Assembly: GCF_017168195.1 (NCBI RefSeq)
Contig: NZ_JADNYL010000006.1
Location: 1-64,000 of the forward strand
Reading direction: 5' to 3'
Source of the DNA: Thalassotalea sp. G2M2-11
Lineage (GTDB): Bacteria; Pseudomonadota; Gammaproteobacteria; Enterobacterales; Alteromonadaceae
DNA length: 64,000 bases
Shown: piece after piece, positions 9,756-16,826 of the stretch
How the letters are laid out: each line of letters opens with the position of its first letter
How positions within the stretch are numbered: position 1 is the stretch's first letter
Program-made: the position numbers and the translations under genes
The notes under the pieces: model-generated
The model's database searches: none
Told to the model about the DNA's origin: nothing
The model's input: the letters and a program-made list of their open reading frames with translations, nothing else

Positions 9756-10712
9756 ATGAAAATATTAGCATTCTCAGATATCCACAATAATCTCGACTGT
9801 TTACAAAAGCTAATCGAACAAACTATTAATGACTCTTTCGATCTAATCATTATTGCAGGAGATATTGGAGATGAAAAAGCGGAAGAATTCTTTAATGCAT
9901 TACAGGGATTTTCTTGTCCGATTTTCTATGTATATGGTAACTGGGATAACACTTTAAACTACGAACAAAAATTTTTGCATAATGCTGTTCATATCCATCA
10001 AAACATTCAACATTTAAACGGTTATCACTTCACAGGATACAGCGGCTGCCCTGCAAACTGGGGGAAAAACCCTAATTACATTGAGCTAAATAATCTCTTA
10101 ATTAAAAAATACAAAACTCTTTTACTTAATCAGGAAGAGTTAAATACTAACTTAAAATTTAAACTTGATTCATTGCATAGTAAATATGAAGGAGTTATTG
10201 ATTATACCTTTGATGGCATTAAGAGAACAGCTAAAGAAATTAAACTCTTAAAAGCTAGAAGTAATGAATATAGGACTAAGCGCACAGAATTATTAGAAAT
10301 TCATAGAACACCTATATTTGAATTAGAAAAAACTACTGAATATAAAGCATATTTAGTAGATAAAAAATTAATGTATGACAAGATTTTACACAATAACAAG
10401 CAAAACCTTGTAGATGAAATCACTAAGGCAGACGTTGATATTCAGAAAACTATCATTATCACACATGATAGATTTACATACCTAAATAACTACTTCTCAA
10501 GCTCACCATTACTTCACTTATTCGGGCATCGACATCAATTTAATCATACCCATAATCAAGGTACCCATTTTGTTAACGTGGCCCACTTAGATAATGAACA
10601 ATCATTATTTTCACTTGCAATGAATAAACCGCAAGAAGATATCATTGGTAACTATTGCATACTAACGTTATCAGATAGATGTGTTGACAGTTTAAAAGTA
10701 AATTTGAAATAA
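9756..10712 (+). CDS. Calcineurin-like metallophosphoesterase with helical insert
   Basis: The 318-aa protein has the full set of metallophosphoesterase motifs: DIHNNLD (D-x-H) at residues 7-13, GDIGDE, GNWDN, the histidine in ITHDR and GHRHQF (G-H-x-H). It should hydrolyse a phosphate ester in the cytoplasm with two metal ions; the substrate is unknown. Between GNWDN and ITHDR there is a long charged insert (about residues 110-220) predicted to be helical or coiled-coil, longer than in a minimal enzyme. It is 22 bases after the 247-aa gene. As cargo of a mobile element it could be a nuclease or nucleotide phosphatase in host control, but this is inference. Confidence 0.8.
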   Translation: MKILAFSDIHNNLDCLQKLIEQTINDSFDLIIIAGDIGDEKAEEFFNALQGFSCPIFYVYGNWDNTLNYEQKFLHNAVHIHQNIQHLNGYHFTGYSGCPANWGKNPNYIELNNLLIKKYKTLLLNQEELNTNLKFKLDSLHSKYEGVIDYTFDGIKRTAKEIKLLKARSNEYRTKRTELLEIHRTPIFELEKTTEYKAYLVDKKLMYDKILHNNKQNLVDEITKADVDIQKTIIITHDRFTYLNNYFSSSPLLHLFGHRHQFNHTHNQGTHFVNVAHLDNEQSLFSLAMNKPQEDIIGNYCILTLSDRCVDSLKVNLK

Positions 10713-10969
10713 ACTAGATGAATTACAGACAAACATTTAGGTAGATATTGTAGGTTGTTAACATTTATATCTTTTTAAAGAACTCCATCTTTCGCATACA
10801 TATTCTTATCGAGCTTAACTTAATAAAAAATATACATTTAAATAATAATTTATAAATCCCAGTCAAAGTAGCACAAAAATCAATCGAATAAATTTGTAAG
10901 TCTTGCAAATTTGTTCTATTTCACTTTTTAAGTAAATAAAAGAATTTACAATTTCTTATTTAATAACAT

Positions 10970-12028
10970 TTAAAATAAATTGAATTTTTGCCCTACAAAC
11001 AAACCGAAAACCCATTCATGATTTTCACTGTCCCATGAAGATTTTATTCCGCCCGTCAGGTTGCTTTTGCTATCTTGTAAGAAATAAATAGGAAGCGAAA
11101 ATTTAGTCGAATCATCAGCAGTGTTATGAGTCAATTTAGGCGATAACGCCAAATTAAAACCATTCAAAGGAACAGGAACTCTCAATGAAATTGAAATATT
11201 TCTATTAGTTGATTTTTCCGGAGCTCCAGAAATACCCGTAATACAATTTAAAATATCTTCCCCTTCTTCTGGGTCATTAGGGCATTTAGTAATTGATTTT
11301 TGGGCTTCAAACTTTCGTTGAAATTCGTACTCTAAAGTAATCATATATTCATTTGGCACAACATAAGTATAATAAACACTTGCTCCTAGAGGGTTTTCGC
11401 CTTCTGTATCAGTCTCTAAACTATTTACTTTAAAATACTCGAAGTCTTTCTTACCTGCTGTTGCAGTAAATCCATATAGTTGAATCGGCTCTGTTAAAAT
11501 AGATGCCCAAAAATCTGTCATATTAAATCCAGATATATCACCTTTCTCCTTATTAAAGTTTTTAGTTAAAGTATCTATTTTAACATTACAATCCTCTGCT
11601 TTTTTAAAATTGAATACATCAGGGTTTTCTTCACAATACTCAACATATTTTTCAGCAAAGATTGGCTCCAGCTTACTCTTACCAAAAAGAACATTTTTAT
11701 AATTTACCTTTACAGAAAATGCATTTGTGAAAGCATCAGTTTTCGAATCATAAAATTTTGCTTCTGATGTGTCTTCATCAAGTGGCGCAGTAAATAAAAC
11801 ACTAAAGTTATTACTTCCTTTAATAGGGCTGATTTTTATTGATGCTGTTTTTTCATCTGTACTTGCATTTAATTCAAACGCATTTACGCTTGAACTACTC
11901 TCACTTGTAGGAGAATCTCCTACCCCTTTATCTAATGCTTTAAACACCTCATCAGGTATTTCAGTATTGGCTTCTACCTGACATGTAATAAATAAGAATA
12001 ATAGAGTTATTTTAATATATATGTTCAT
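10970..12028 (-). CDS. Exported protein, possible outer-membrane beta-barrel
   Basis: The 352-aa protein begins with a signal peptide (residues 1-20, MNIYIKITLLFLFITCQVEA). A low-complexity serine-rich region follows near 38-50. The remainder has alternating beta-strand character and ends in VGQKFNLF, a terminal aromatic residue typical of outer-membrane barrels. I do not recognise a family. Four cysteines (two near 130-145, two near 250-262) may form periplasmic disulfides. The gene starts five bases after the 95-aa-class gene and forms a reverse-strand pair with it. An exported barrel is an unusual cargo and could be a receptor, an exclusion factor or part of virion exit. Confidence 0.6.
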   Translation of the reverse strand: MNIYIKITLLFLFITCQVEANTEIPDEVFKALDKGVGDSPTSESSSSVNAFELNASTDEKTASIKISPIKGSNNFSVLFTAPLDEDTSEAKFYDSKTDAFTNAFSVKVNYKNVLFGKSKLEPIFAEKYVEYCEENPDVFNFKKAEDCNVKIDTLTKNFNKEKGDISGFNMTDFWASILTEPIQLYGFTATAGKKDFEYFKVNSLETDTEGENPLGASVYYTYVVPNEYMITLEYEFQRKFEAQKSITKCPNDPEEGEDILNCITGISGAPEKSTNRNISISLRVPVPLNGFNLALSPKLTHNTADDSTKFSLPIYFLQDSKSNLTGGIKSSWDSENHEWVFGLFVGQKFNLF

Positions 12029-12033
12029 TTTAA

Positions 12034-12315
12034 TTACCCCGTAATCCTTACCATTAATAAATCTCTACCACCATCTATTGTTTGTTCATCGGTTGGATAA
12101 GTGGCTTTGGTAGCGCCTGTTAAAACTAGTTTATATTTCTGGCCGCTACTTCCTACAACTTCAGCCAACATTATGTATTTGTTACCTTCTTCTACTCCAA
12201 AGAGAGCCAATTTAGAATTTTGAATTATTTGCTTAACACCTGTAATAGCATCTTGTAATACAAATTGAGCTATGAGGTCATTTTCTCCTGTTATCTCGGC
12301 TTTGATGTTTTTCAT
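12034..12315 (-). CDS. Small 93-aa protein paired with the barrel-like protein
   Basis: Not recognised. A soluble, beta-rich protein without signal peptide or membrane segment. Some features (QDAITGVKQIIQNSK and a terminal GGRDLLMVRITG) give it a compact-domain look. I chose the second of two nearby ATGs (12315) because AAGGA then has normal spacing; the first (12321) lies directly on the ribosome-binding site. It is the first gene of a two-gene reverse-strand operon. It diverges from the AlpA-like gene across a control region rich in inverted repeats. Confidence 0.6.
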   Translation of the reverse strand: MKNIKAEITGENDLIAQFVLQDAITGVKQIIQNSKLALFGVEEGNKYIMLAEVVGSSGQKYKLVLTGATKATYPTDEQTIDGGRDLLMVRITG

Positions 12316-12346
12316 TTTCATTCCTTTTTATAAAAATATATGAGTA

Positions 12347-12378
12347 CATACATAAAGTTACAGCATATTTTATGTATG
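12347..12378. promoter_or_regulatory. Inverted repeat in the divergent control region
   Basis: CATACATAAA (12347-12356) and TTTATGTATG (12369-12378) form a perfect 10-bp inverted repeat with a 12-base spacer. It is just upstream of the reverse-strand pair. The related palindrome GTACATAAAATGTAC lies at 12451-12465. The shared TACATAAA core suggests one repressor acting at two operators. Confidence 0.4.
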
Positions 12379-12450
12379 ATTATGAATTTAGCTCGGAATA
12401 TTGTAGGGAGAAGAAATGAAAAATAGCGTTCCTTGCTAAGCATTAGTATT

Positions 12451-12465
12451 GTACATAAAATGTAC
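12451..12465. promoter_or_regulatory. Palindrome GTACAT-AAA-ATGTAC
   Basis: A perfect 6+6 palindrome with a 3-base centre lies midway between the divergent operons of the element. It shares TACATAAA with the inverted repeat at 12347-12378, so both may be operators for the same element-encoded regulator. Confidence 0.4.
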
Positions 12466-12491
12466 GATTTAACAATTATTATAAAAATTCA

Positions 12492-12535
12492 AATATTCTT
12501 ATGGCTGCTATAAGAATATTCAACGCAGCCATAAG
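12492..12535 (+). promoter_or_regulatory. Two mutually exclusive hairpins upstream of the alpA-like gene
   Basis: AATATTCTTAT (12492-12502) pairs perfectly with ATAAGAATATT (12510-12520). The overlapping CTTATGGCTGC (12498-12508) pairs perfectly with GCAGCCATAAG (12525-12535). Both are 11-bp stems and share bases 12498-12502, so only one can form at a time. This could be a switch in the leader of the AlpA-like gene or overlapping protein operators. No T tract follows either stem. Confidence 0.45.
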
Positions 12536-12622
12536 TAACTAACTAGCAGCTACAAGCGGTTACTCCAGATAAATCTACCTTCATATTGATATCCGAATTT
12601 AACTTAATTAACGGATATACAT

Positions 12623-12829
12623 ATGAACAACAACTTATTAACCCCAAAACAAGCCGCAGATATTTTAGGTGTAACTATCGGTACTCTTGCCGTTTGGCGT
12701 TGTACTGCTCGTTACCCTCTCCCATTCGTAAAAATTGGTCGTCGTGTTAAATATCGCCTTAATGACATTAACAACTTCATTGAGAACGGCGTAAGTAATT
12801 TTGCAGAAGGTGAAGATTGTTATGCCTAA
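12623..12829 (+). CDS. AlpA/excisionase-type helix-turn-helix regulator
   Basis: The 68-aa protein is a MerR/HTH_17-like winged helix: LLTPKQAADILGVTIGTLAVWR is the helix-turn-helix and FVKIGRRVKYRLNDINNFIE the wing and following helix. Such proteins act as excisionases or activators of integrase or replication genes on P4-like elements. It is the first of three overlapping forward genes ending in the replication endonuclease. The next start codon lies inside its last codons, so translation is probably coupled. The strong regulatory structures upstream suggest it is the control point of the element. Confidence 0.85.
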   Translation: MNNNLLTPKQAADILGVTIGTLAVWRCTARYPLPFVKIGRRVKYRLNDINNFIENGVSNFAEGEDCYA

Positions 12830-13169
12830 TTCAACCTTGCAAGATCTTCCTAAATTAACGTTTGAACAATGTCGATTATTAACTTGGCTTTCATCACCTG
12901 AAACGAACTTTGAAATATGTCGAGAGATTGGCTACTCATACCGAAAAATAAATGGGTTAAATAGCTATGTAGATTCTCGCCATGCGCCATTTAAATTTGA
13001 TACCAGATCATTAATTAAATTAGAAAATGAAAATTTAGTAACTAGTGAATTTATTTATCCATTTGGGATGAAATATCAACGCTACTTTTTAACAGAAGCT
13101 GGTCAAGTTTACGTGATGTTATTAGCTAACAGTAAAGGTATGTCATGGACAGATTTTCAGACAGCTTAG
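12822..13169 (+). CDS. Unknown 115-aa protein between regulator and replication gene
   Basis: Not recognised. A soluble, helical-looking protein (starting MPNSTLQDLPKLTFEQCRLL) with a possible winged-helix layout: LENENLVTSEFIYPFGMKYQRYFLTEAGQVYVMLL resembles a DNA-binding wing. I prefer the ATG at 12822, which overlaps the end of the AlpA-like gene by eight bases, over an upstream TTG at 12801. Its last 25 bases overlap the start of the replication gene. The tight overlaps suggest that the three proteins are made together for replication. Confidence 0.6.
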   Translation: MPNSTLQDLPKLTFEQCRLLTWLSSPETNFEICREIGYSYRKINGLNSYVDSRHAPFKFDTRSLIKLENENLVTSEFIYPFGMKYQRYFLTEAGQVYVMLLANSKGMSWTDFQTA

Positions 13170-14956
13170 TTTCTAAAGCAATTAACGCTCAAGATGACAT
13201 ACTAGCGCCCTATTTAGCTAAAGTTGATAAGTACGATGATAGTTTTATCACAAAGCGTCTCAGCTATTTTTCTAATGCGATTAAAACAGCAATATTAGAA
13301 GAGGCGTTTAAACAGCCGACAAATTACCAACGCAACAGGCACATATTAGACACGACAAAAAAGCTGAATAAATTATTACCCAAAGAACTAGGACATATGT
13401 TCTTTTGCTACGATGACGACATAAATAAAAAGGCCAAAGAATGCGCAGCTTATTGCCGTAACATTGCGACAAATCCTAAACTACTAAATTTTTTAGCACT
13501 CAATTACAATAATCCCGTTAACGTTAACGGTTCGCTTCAATCCGTTAACGGAAATATAATCTCGAACAAAAGCGAATTAAACCGCTTTGAGGCGACTCAA
13601 GCCGTTAACGGAAAAATTAAACCGACAGCTAACGAATTAAAGCGACTTAATTCGAGCAATTCCCGTAACGGTAATTTCCCGTTAAACCATCAAGAGATCG
13701 CATATAACACAATAACCCGTAACGTAACGAAATTTGGATTAACACCGCCAACCCCAAATAAAAGAAAATCACTCAATGGCTGTATCAAACGACTAACAGA
13801 TAATCGCTGGTGGTTACGTAAATTTCGAAAGTTGATCACACAAGCAAATGAAAAAGCCGCTATTCACTTAAATTTCGTTAATAGCAAACGACAGATTTAT
13901 GCCAGCAATATCACAACGAAAAATAGAATTGCTCAACGATTACGTAACGAAGATTTACTTAGTTCACATTTTATTATTAACGATGCTGGTCAACGTTATT
14001 CATTACAAGAAATATCAAACCTCAATGTGTCAAATCCAAAAATTCGAAAAGACGAATTAATGTGTCGAGCTAGAGGCTTTGAAGATTTAGCGTTAGAACT
14101 AGGTCATGAAGCATTATTTATTACTATTACCTGCCCTTCTAAATATCATCGAGCTTTTGCAAAATCAGGGGCTGAAAACCCCAAATGGCAAGGTTATATG
14201 CCCGACGAAGCTAACGCCTATTTAAATAAACAGTGGCAAAAAACACGCGCAGAGTTAAAGCGACAAAACATCGAACCATATGGCTTTAGAGTTGTAGAAC
14301 CGCAACATGACGGTACACCTCATTGGCACATGTTATTTTTTATCGAGCCCACCAAAGTCAACACATTACAATCTGTCATACGTCATTACGCTTTAGAAAT
14401 AGACGGAGATGAAAAAGGTGCGGCAGAAAATCGTTGTGATTTTAAGAAGATTGACCCGAGTAAAGGTTCTGCAACAGGCTACATTTTAAAGTACATAGTT
14501 AAAAACATTGATGGTAAAGGGTTAGAGAAAGATCTATTTGGTAATGATGCCTTGCTAGTAGCACAACGAATCGATGCGTGGGCTTCCTGTTGGCGCATAC
14601 GTCAATTTCAACAGATTGGTGGCGCTAGCGTTTCAATATGGCGCGAACTCAGACGTATAAAACAATCATTATTTAGTGAAAAAATAGAAAACTCTATAAT
14701 TGAGCAAGCTCGAAATGCTGCTGATAATAGTGACTGGCAAGGTTATATTATTGCTATGGGTGGTATTCATATTAAACAAAAAGATCGCCCCATTAAACTT
14801 TACTATGATATTAATATTAATGAGCAAACAGGCGAGTGTCTGCAAAGTTATTACGATGGTGAAATAATTCAAAAAGTAAAAGGTTTAGTATGTGCTGGTA
14901 AAACTTTTGTGACCAGAGCATTCACATGGCGAGTCGAGAAACTTTCAAATACATAA
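13145..14956 (+). CDS. HUH-type replication endonuclease (phage gpA family)
   Basis: The 603-aa protein should nick one strand at the element's origin and start rolling-circle replication. The HUH metal motif is PHWHMLFF with His393 and His395. Two catalytic tyrosines four residues apart (Y446 and Y450 in GYILKYIVK) match the P2 gpA / phiX174 A pattern. The central region (RDELMCRARGFEDLALELGHEALFITITCPS, here RKDELMCRARGFEDLALELG then HEALFITITCPS) is the conserved entry to the catalytic domain. Residues 123-200 are an unusual asparagine- and VNG-rich stretch encoded by palindromic DNA repeats, a candidate origin inside the gene. The start overlaps the previous gene by 25 bases. Confidence 0.88.
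   Translation: MDRFSDSLVSKAINAQDDILAPYLAKVDKYDDSFITKRLSYFSNAIKTAILEEAFKQPTNYQRNRHILDTTKKLNKLLPKELGHMFFCYDDDINKKAKECAAYCRNIATNPKLLNFLALNYNNPVNVNGSLQSVNGNIISNKSELNRFEATQAVNGKIKPTANELKRLNSSNSRNGNFPLNHQEIAYNTITRNVTKFGLTPPTPNKRKSLNGCIKRLTDNRWWLRKFRKLITQANEKAAIHLNFVNSKRQIYASNITTKNRIAQRLRNEDLLSSHFIINDAGQRYSLQEISNLNVSNPKIRKDELMCRARGFEDLALELGHEALFITITCPSKYHRAFAKSGAENPKWQGYMPDEANAYLNKQWQKTRAELKRQNIEPYGFRVVEPQHDGTPHWHMLFFIEPTKVNTLQSVIRHYALEIDGDEKGAAENRCDFKKIDPSKGSATGYILKYIVKNIDGKGLEKDLFGNDALLVAQRIDAWASCWRIRQFQQIGGASVSIWRELRRIKQSLFSEKIENSIIEQARNAADNSDWQGYIIAMGGIHIKQKDRPIKLYYDININEQTGECLQSYYDGEIIQKVKGLVCAGKTFVTRAFTWRVEKLSNT
13515..13730. repeat. CCGTTAACGG palindromic repeats inside the replication gene
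   Basis: A 16-bp perfect palindrome (13515-13530) is followed by CCGTTAACGG at 13542-13551 and 13602-13611, CCGTAACGG at 13663-13671, and degenerate GTAACG copies to about 13730. The copies are in different surroundings but all preserve the palindrome. The encoded protein is low-complexity there (repeated VNGN/VNGK), suggesting that the DNA is selected. In phage P2 the replication origin lies within gene A, so this is a plausible origin or Rep-binding array. Confidence 0.6.
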
Positions 14957-14975
14957 CATTGCTTAAATGCAAAAA

Positions 14976-15147
14976 AAATTCGGAAAATTCAGAAAAATAA
15001 AACGCTCTCAATTCCGCATAAATAAAGGAAATATTCAAAATTTACCAAACGAAAAATATTGCACTTTAATAAATTCAGAAAATTCGAAGGTACAATTACA
15101 AATTCCACTCGACTGAAAATCAGCTATAGCTGGAAAAATTCAGAAAA
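14976..15147. repeat. AAATTCAGAAAA direct repeats downstream of the replication gene
   Basis: AAATTCAGAAAA occurs at 14985-14996, 15071-15082 and 15136-15147. Partial copies (ATTCGGAAAA from 14978, AAATTCGAAG from 15080) lie beside the first two. This is the start of a 447-base gap without a convincing gene (14957-15403). The spacing is irregular. They could be iterons, or remnants of tandem duplication in AT-rich DNA. Confidence 0.4.
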
Positions 15148-15221
15148 ACTAAGACCTTTTAACTTTAAAAAGTCACATCATAGAAAAACTGCAGATAACA
15201 AACTAACTTTTCAAAATCAAA

Positions 15222-15371
15222 TATAGTTAGAAATATTGTCTTACTTGGAGTTCTGTAAATAAGTGTACTACCATAGAAACAAAGCGTATAGTTAATAAAC
15301 TATACGCTTTCAAACATATAGTTATTTTATATTTTTTTTGAACTTTTTCATGTATACTTTGACAAACTATA
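15222..15371. promoter_or_regulatory. TATAGTT/AACTATA operator-like array before the cargo genes
   Basis: TATAGTT or its complement occurs at 15222-15228, 15287-15293, 15298-15304, 15317-15323 and 15365-15371. Two copies form the arms of a perfect 13-bp inverted repeat (AAAGCGTATAGTT at 15281-15293, complement at 15298-15310). The last copy directly follows TTGACA (15359-15364), a good -35 element. The array ends 32 bases before the three-gene cargo module and looks like its autoregulatory control region. The 13-bp hairpin could instead terminate upstream transcription, but no T run follows directly. Confidence 0.5.
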
Positions 15372-15403
15372 CAGTAGATACTTTTTAATTAATGGATTAA
15401 ATT

Positions 15404-16228
15404 TTGAAACAACTTCAAACTGCTGGCGTTCTAAAAAATGCTCCTGTTACGTACGTTTTATGCAAAATTGACTGTGGTGACTTCCTATCTTTTGATTCTC
15501 ACCTTAATGAGAGTCAAGAATTATTTAGAAAGAACGGTTTTCCAATTTTTCACAAACAAACAATGAAAGACGTTCACATACGAACTGAGCACGGAATCAA
15601 AATAGAGGAAAGTGAAAAGCATACTTATCATTTTATTAGTGCAGATTATCAAAGTGGTGTTGTTATCTCTGGTGGGAATCTTTTTATACAAACAAAAAAA
15701 TACATAAATTTCACTGTTTTTGCAGAACTAATTAAAAAGGCACATGAAATTTATTCATCTGTGACTGAAATGAATTTAGTAAGAGGTATAGGATTAAGGT
15801 ATGTTGATATAATTGATCCTACAGATAACAAGCCTCTAAGTTACTATTTGAAACCATCTGTATTAAGCCCTGAATTTGGTAGTGAATCTGGTATAGTTCC
15901 AGCCGAAGCTAGAATGCAACATGCCTATAAAACAGAGTTAAATTCGATGTTATTTTTGCGAGTATTTGCAGGAAAAGGGTTTAAATTAGTGCCTGATGAC
16001 TTAATTCCTATGGTGGAGCCTTTATTTGCCACTGCAGGAAACCAGCAAGAATTAATGAAGCAGTTCAATATCTCTGCCCTCATTGATACTGATCACGTTA
16101 TTCAATTTAACCCCATAGTAGAAGCATCAAGTATTAATATTATTGAATTACTTAATGAAATGCATAAATATACTTCTCACTTATTTTGTAATACTGTAAC
16201 ACCAAACGCTATGGAGGAGTGGAGATGA
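15404..16228 (+). CDS. TIGR04255-like protein of the cargo module
   Basis: The 274-aa protein has the layout I associate with the sporadically distributed TIGR04255 family: an N-terminal LKNAPVTYVLCKI strand, a central RGIGLRYVDII segment near residues 128-140 (family R-I-G-L-R-Y), and a C-terminal LLNEMHKYTSHLFCNTVTPNAMEEW (family ...LH...F...T....W). Function of that family is unknown. No signal peptide or membrane segment. The start is TTG at 15404; the preceding in-frame ATG is closed by TAA two codons later, and the conserved N-terminus leaves no later start. Its TGA overlaps the next ATG (ATGA), so it is translationally coupled to the membrane/HTH gene. Confidence 0.75.
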   Translation: MKQLQTAGVLKNAPVTYVLCKIDCGDFLSFDSHLNESQELFRKNGFPIFHKQTMKDVHIRTEHGIKIEESEKHTYHFISADYQSGVVISGGNLFIQTKKYINFTVFAELIKKAHEIYSSVTEMNLVRGIGLRYVDIIDPTDNKPLSYYLKPSVLSPEFGSESGIVPAEARMQHAYKTELNSMLFLRVFAGKGFKLVPDDLIPMVEPLFATAGNQQELMKQFNISALIDTDHVIQFNPIVEASSINIIELLNEMHKYTSHLFCNTVTPNAMEEWR

Positions 16229-16818
16229 ATGACATAGACTCAAATCTTATTTCAAAGAACTCTACAGCTATCGGAGTGGGTGGCCTATTATTAGGTGTAG
16301 TATTTTTGGGAACTGGTGGTTCATCAATTACCACGAAATATAACAATGATAGAGGTGGATATTCTACTCCAGCAATTGTTCAAAACGATGCAATAATTCA
16401 AAAGTTTAAATTACAAGGTGATGATGGAAAAGCATTAGATTTTCAAAAGTTAAGTATTGAACTTATGAATACCTTTGGCTTTAGTATCCAGCAGTATAGC
16501 GAAATAATGCAGGTTACTCGCCCAACTATTTATAAGTGGCATGATTTAAATACTCCGATTAAAAAAGTCCAAAGTAGAAACCTTGATAGGCTAAAAAAGC
16601 TAAATGAATCATTATCAGGTATCAAAGATACTAGAAAACGCTATTTCTCAGACTGGCTGCGTAACCCTTTAGATAAAGATGCAGCTTTAATATCGGCTAT
16701 GCTAATGGAAAACGATTTAGATGTGGGTGGTTTTATTGAACAACTTCCTGTAATTAATGTAAACTTGCATTCATATCAAGCATCGAAAGAATTGGATGAT
16801 TTACTAGAACTAAGCTAA
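16225..16818 (+). CDS. Small membrane protein with helix-turn-helix domain (cargo module)
   Basis: A 197-aa protein with a glycine-rich hydrophobic segment near residues 12-31 (STAIGVGGLLLGVVFLGTGG) and a helix-turn-helix near 80-100 (FGFSIQQYSEIMQVTRPTIY). The C-terminal 80 residues are soluble and helical. I start at ATG 16225, which overlaps the TIGR04255 stop (ATGA) and has GGAGG seven bases upstream; a GTG at 16219 would add two residues. It may be a membrane-tethered transcription regulator or a sensor that binds the TATAGTT array in front of the module. The hydrophobic segment is short and could be a nucleotide-binding or amphipathic loop instead. Confidence 0.65.
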   Translation: MNDIDSNLISKNSTAIGVGGLLLGVVFLGTGGSSITTKYNNDRGGYSTPAIVQNDAIIQKFKLQGDDGKALDFQKLSIELMNTFGFSIQQYSEIMQVTRPTIYKWHDLNTPIKKVQSRNLDRLKKLNESLSGIKDTRKRYFSDWLRNPLDKDAALISAMLMENDLDVGGFIEQLPVINVNLHSYQASKELDDLLELS

Positions 16819-16826
16819 GGAAAGCA

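Noticed and set aside
10890-10912. AAATTTG / CAAATTT stem as terminator between convergent genes
   Set aside because: The stem is very AT-rich and weak with no clean T run; too little support for a feature.
12034-14956. A corticovirus (PM2-like) prophage
   Set aside because: The HUH Rep and the size fit, but no packaging ATPase, major capsid or spike gene was seen.
13515-15147. A CRISPR-like repeat array
   Set aside because: Repeats are short (9-16 bp), palindromic or AT-rich and irregularly spaced; there are no spacers of constant length and no cas genes.
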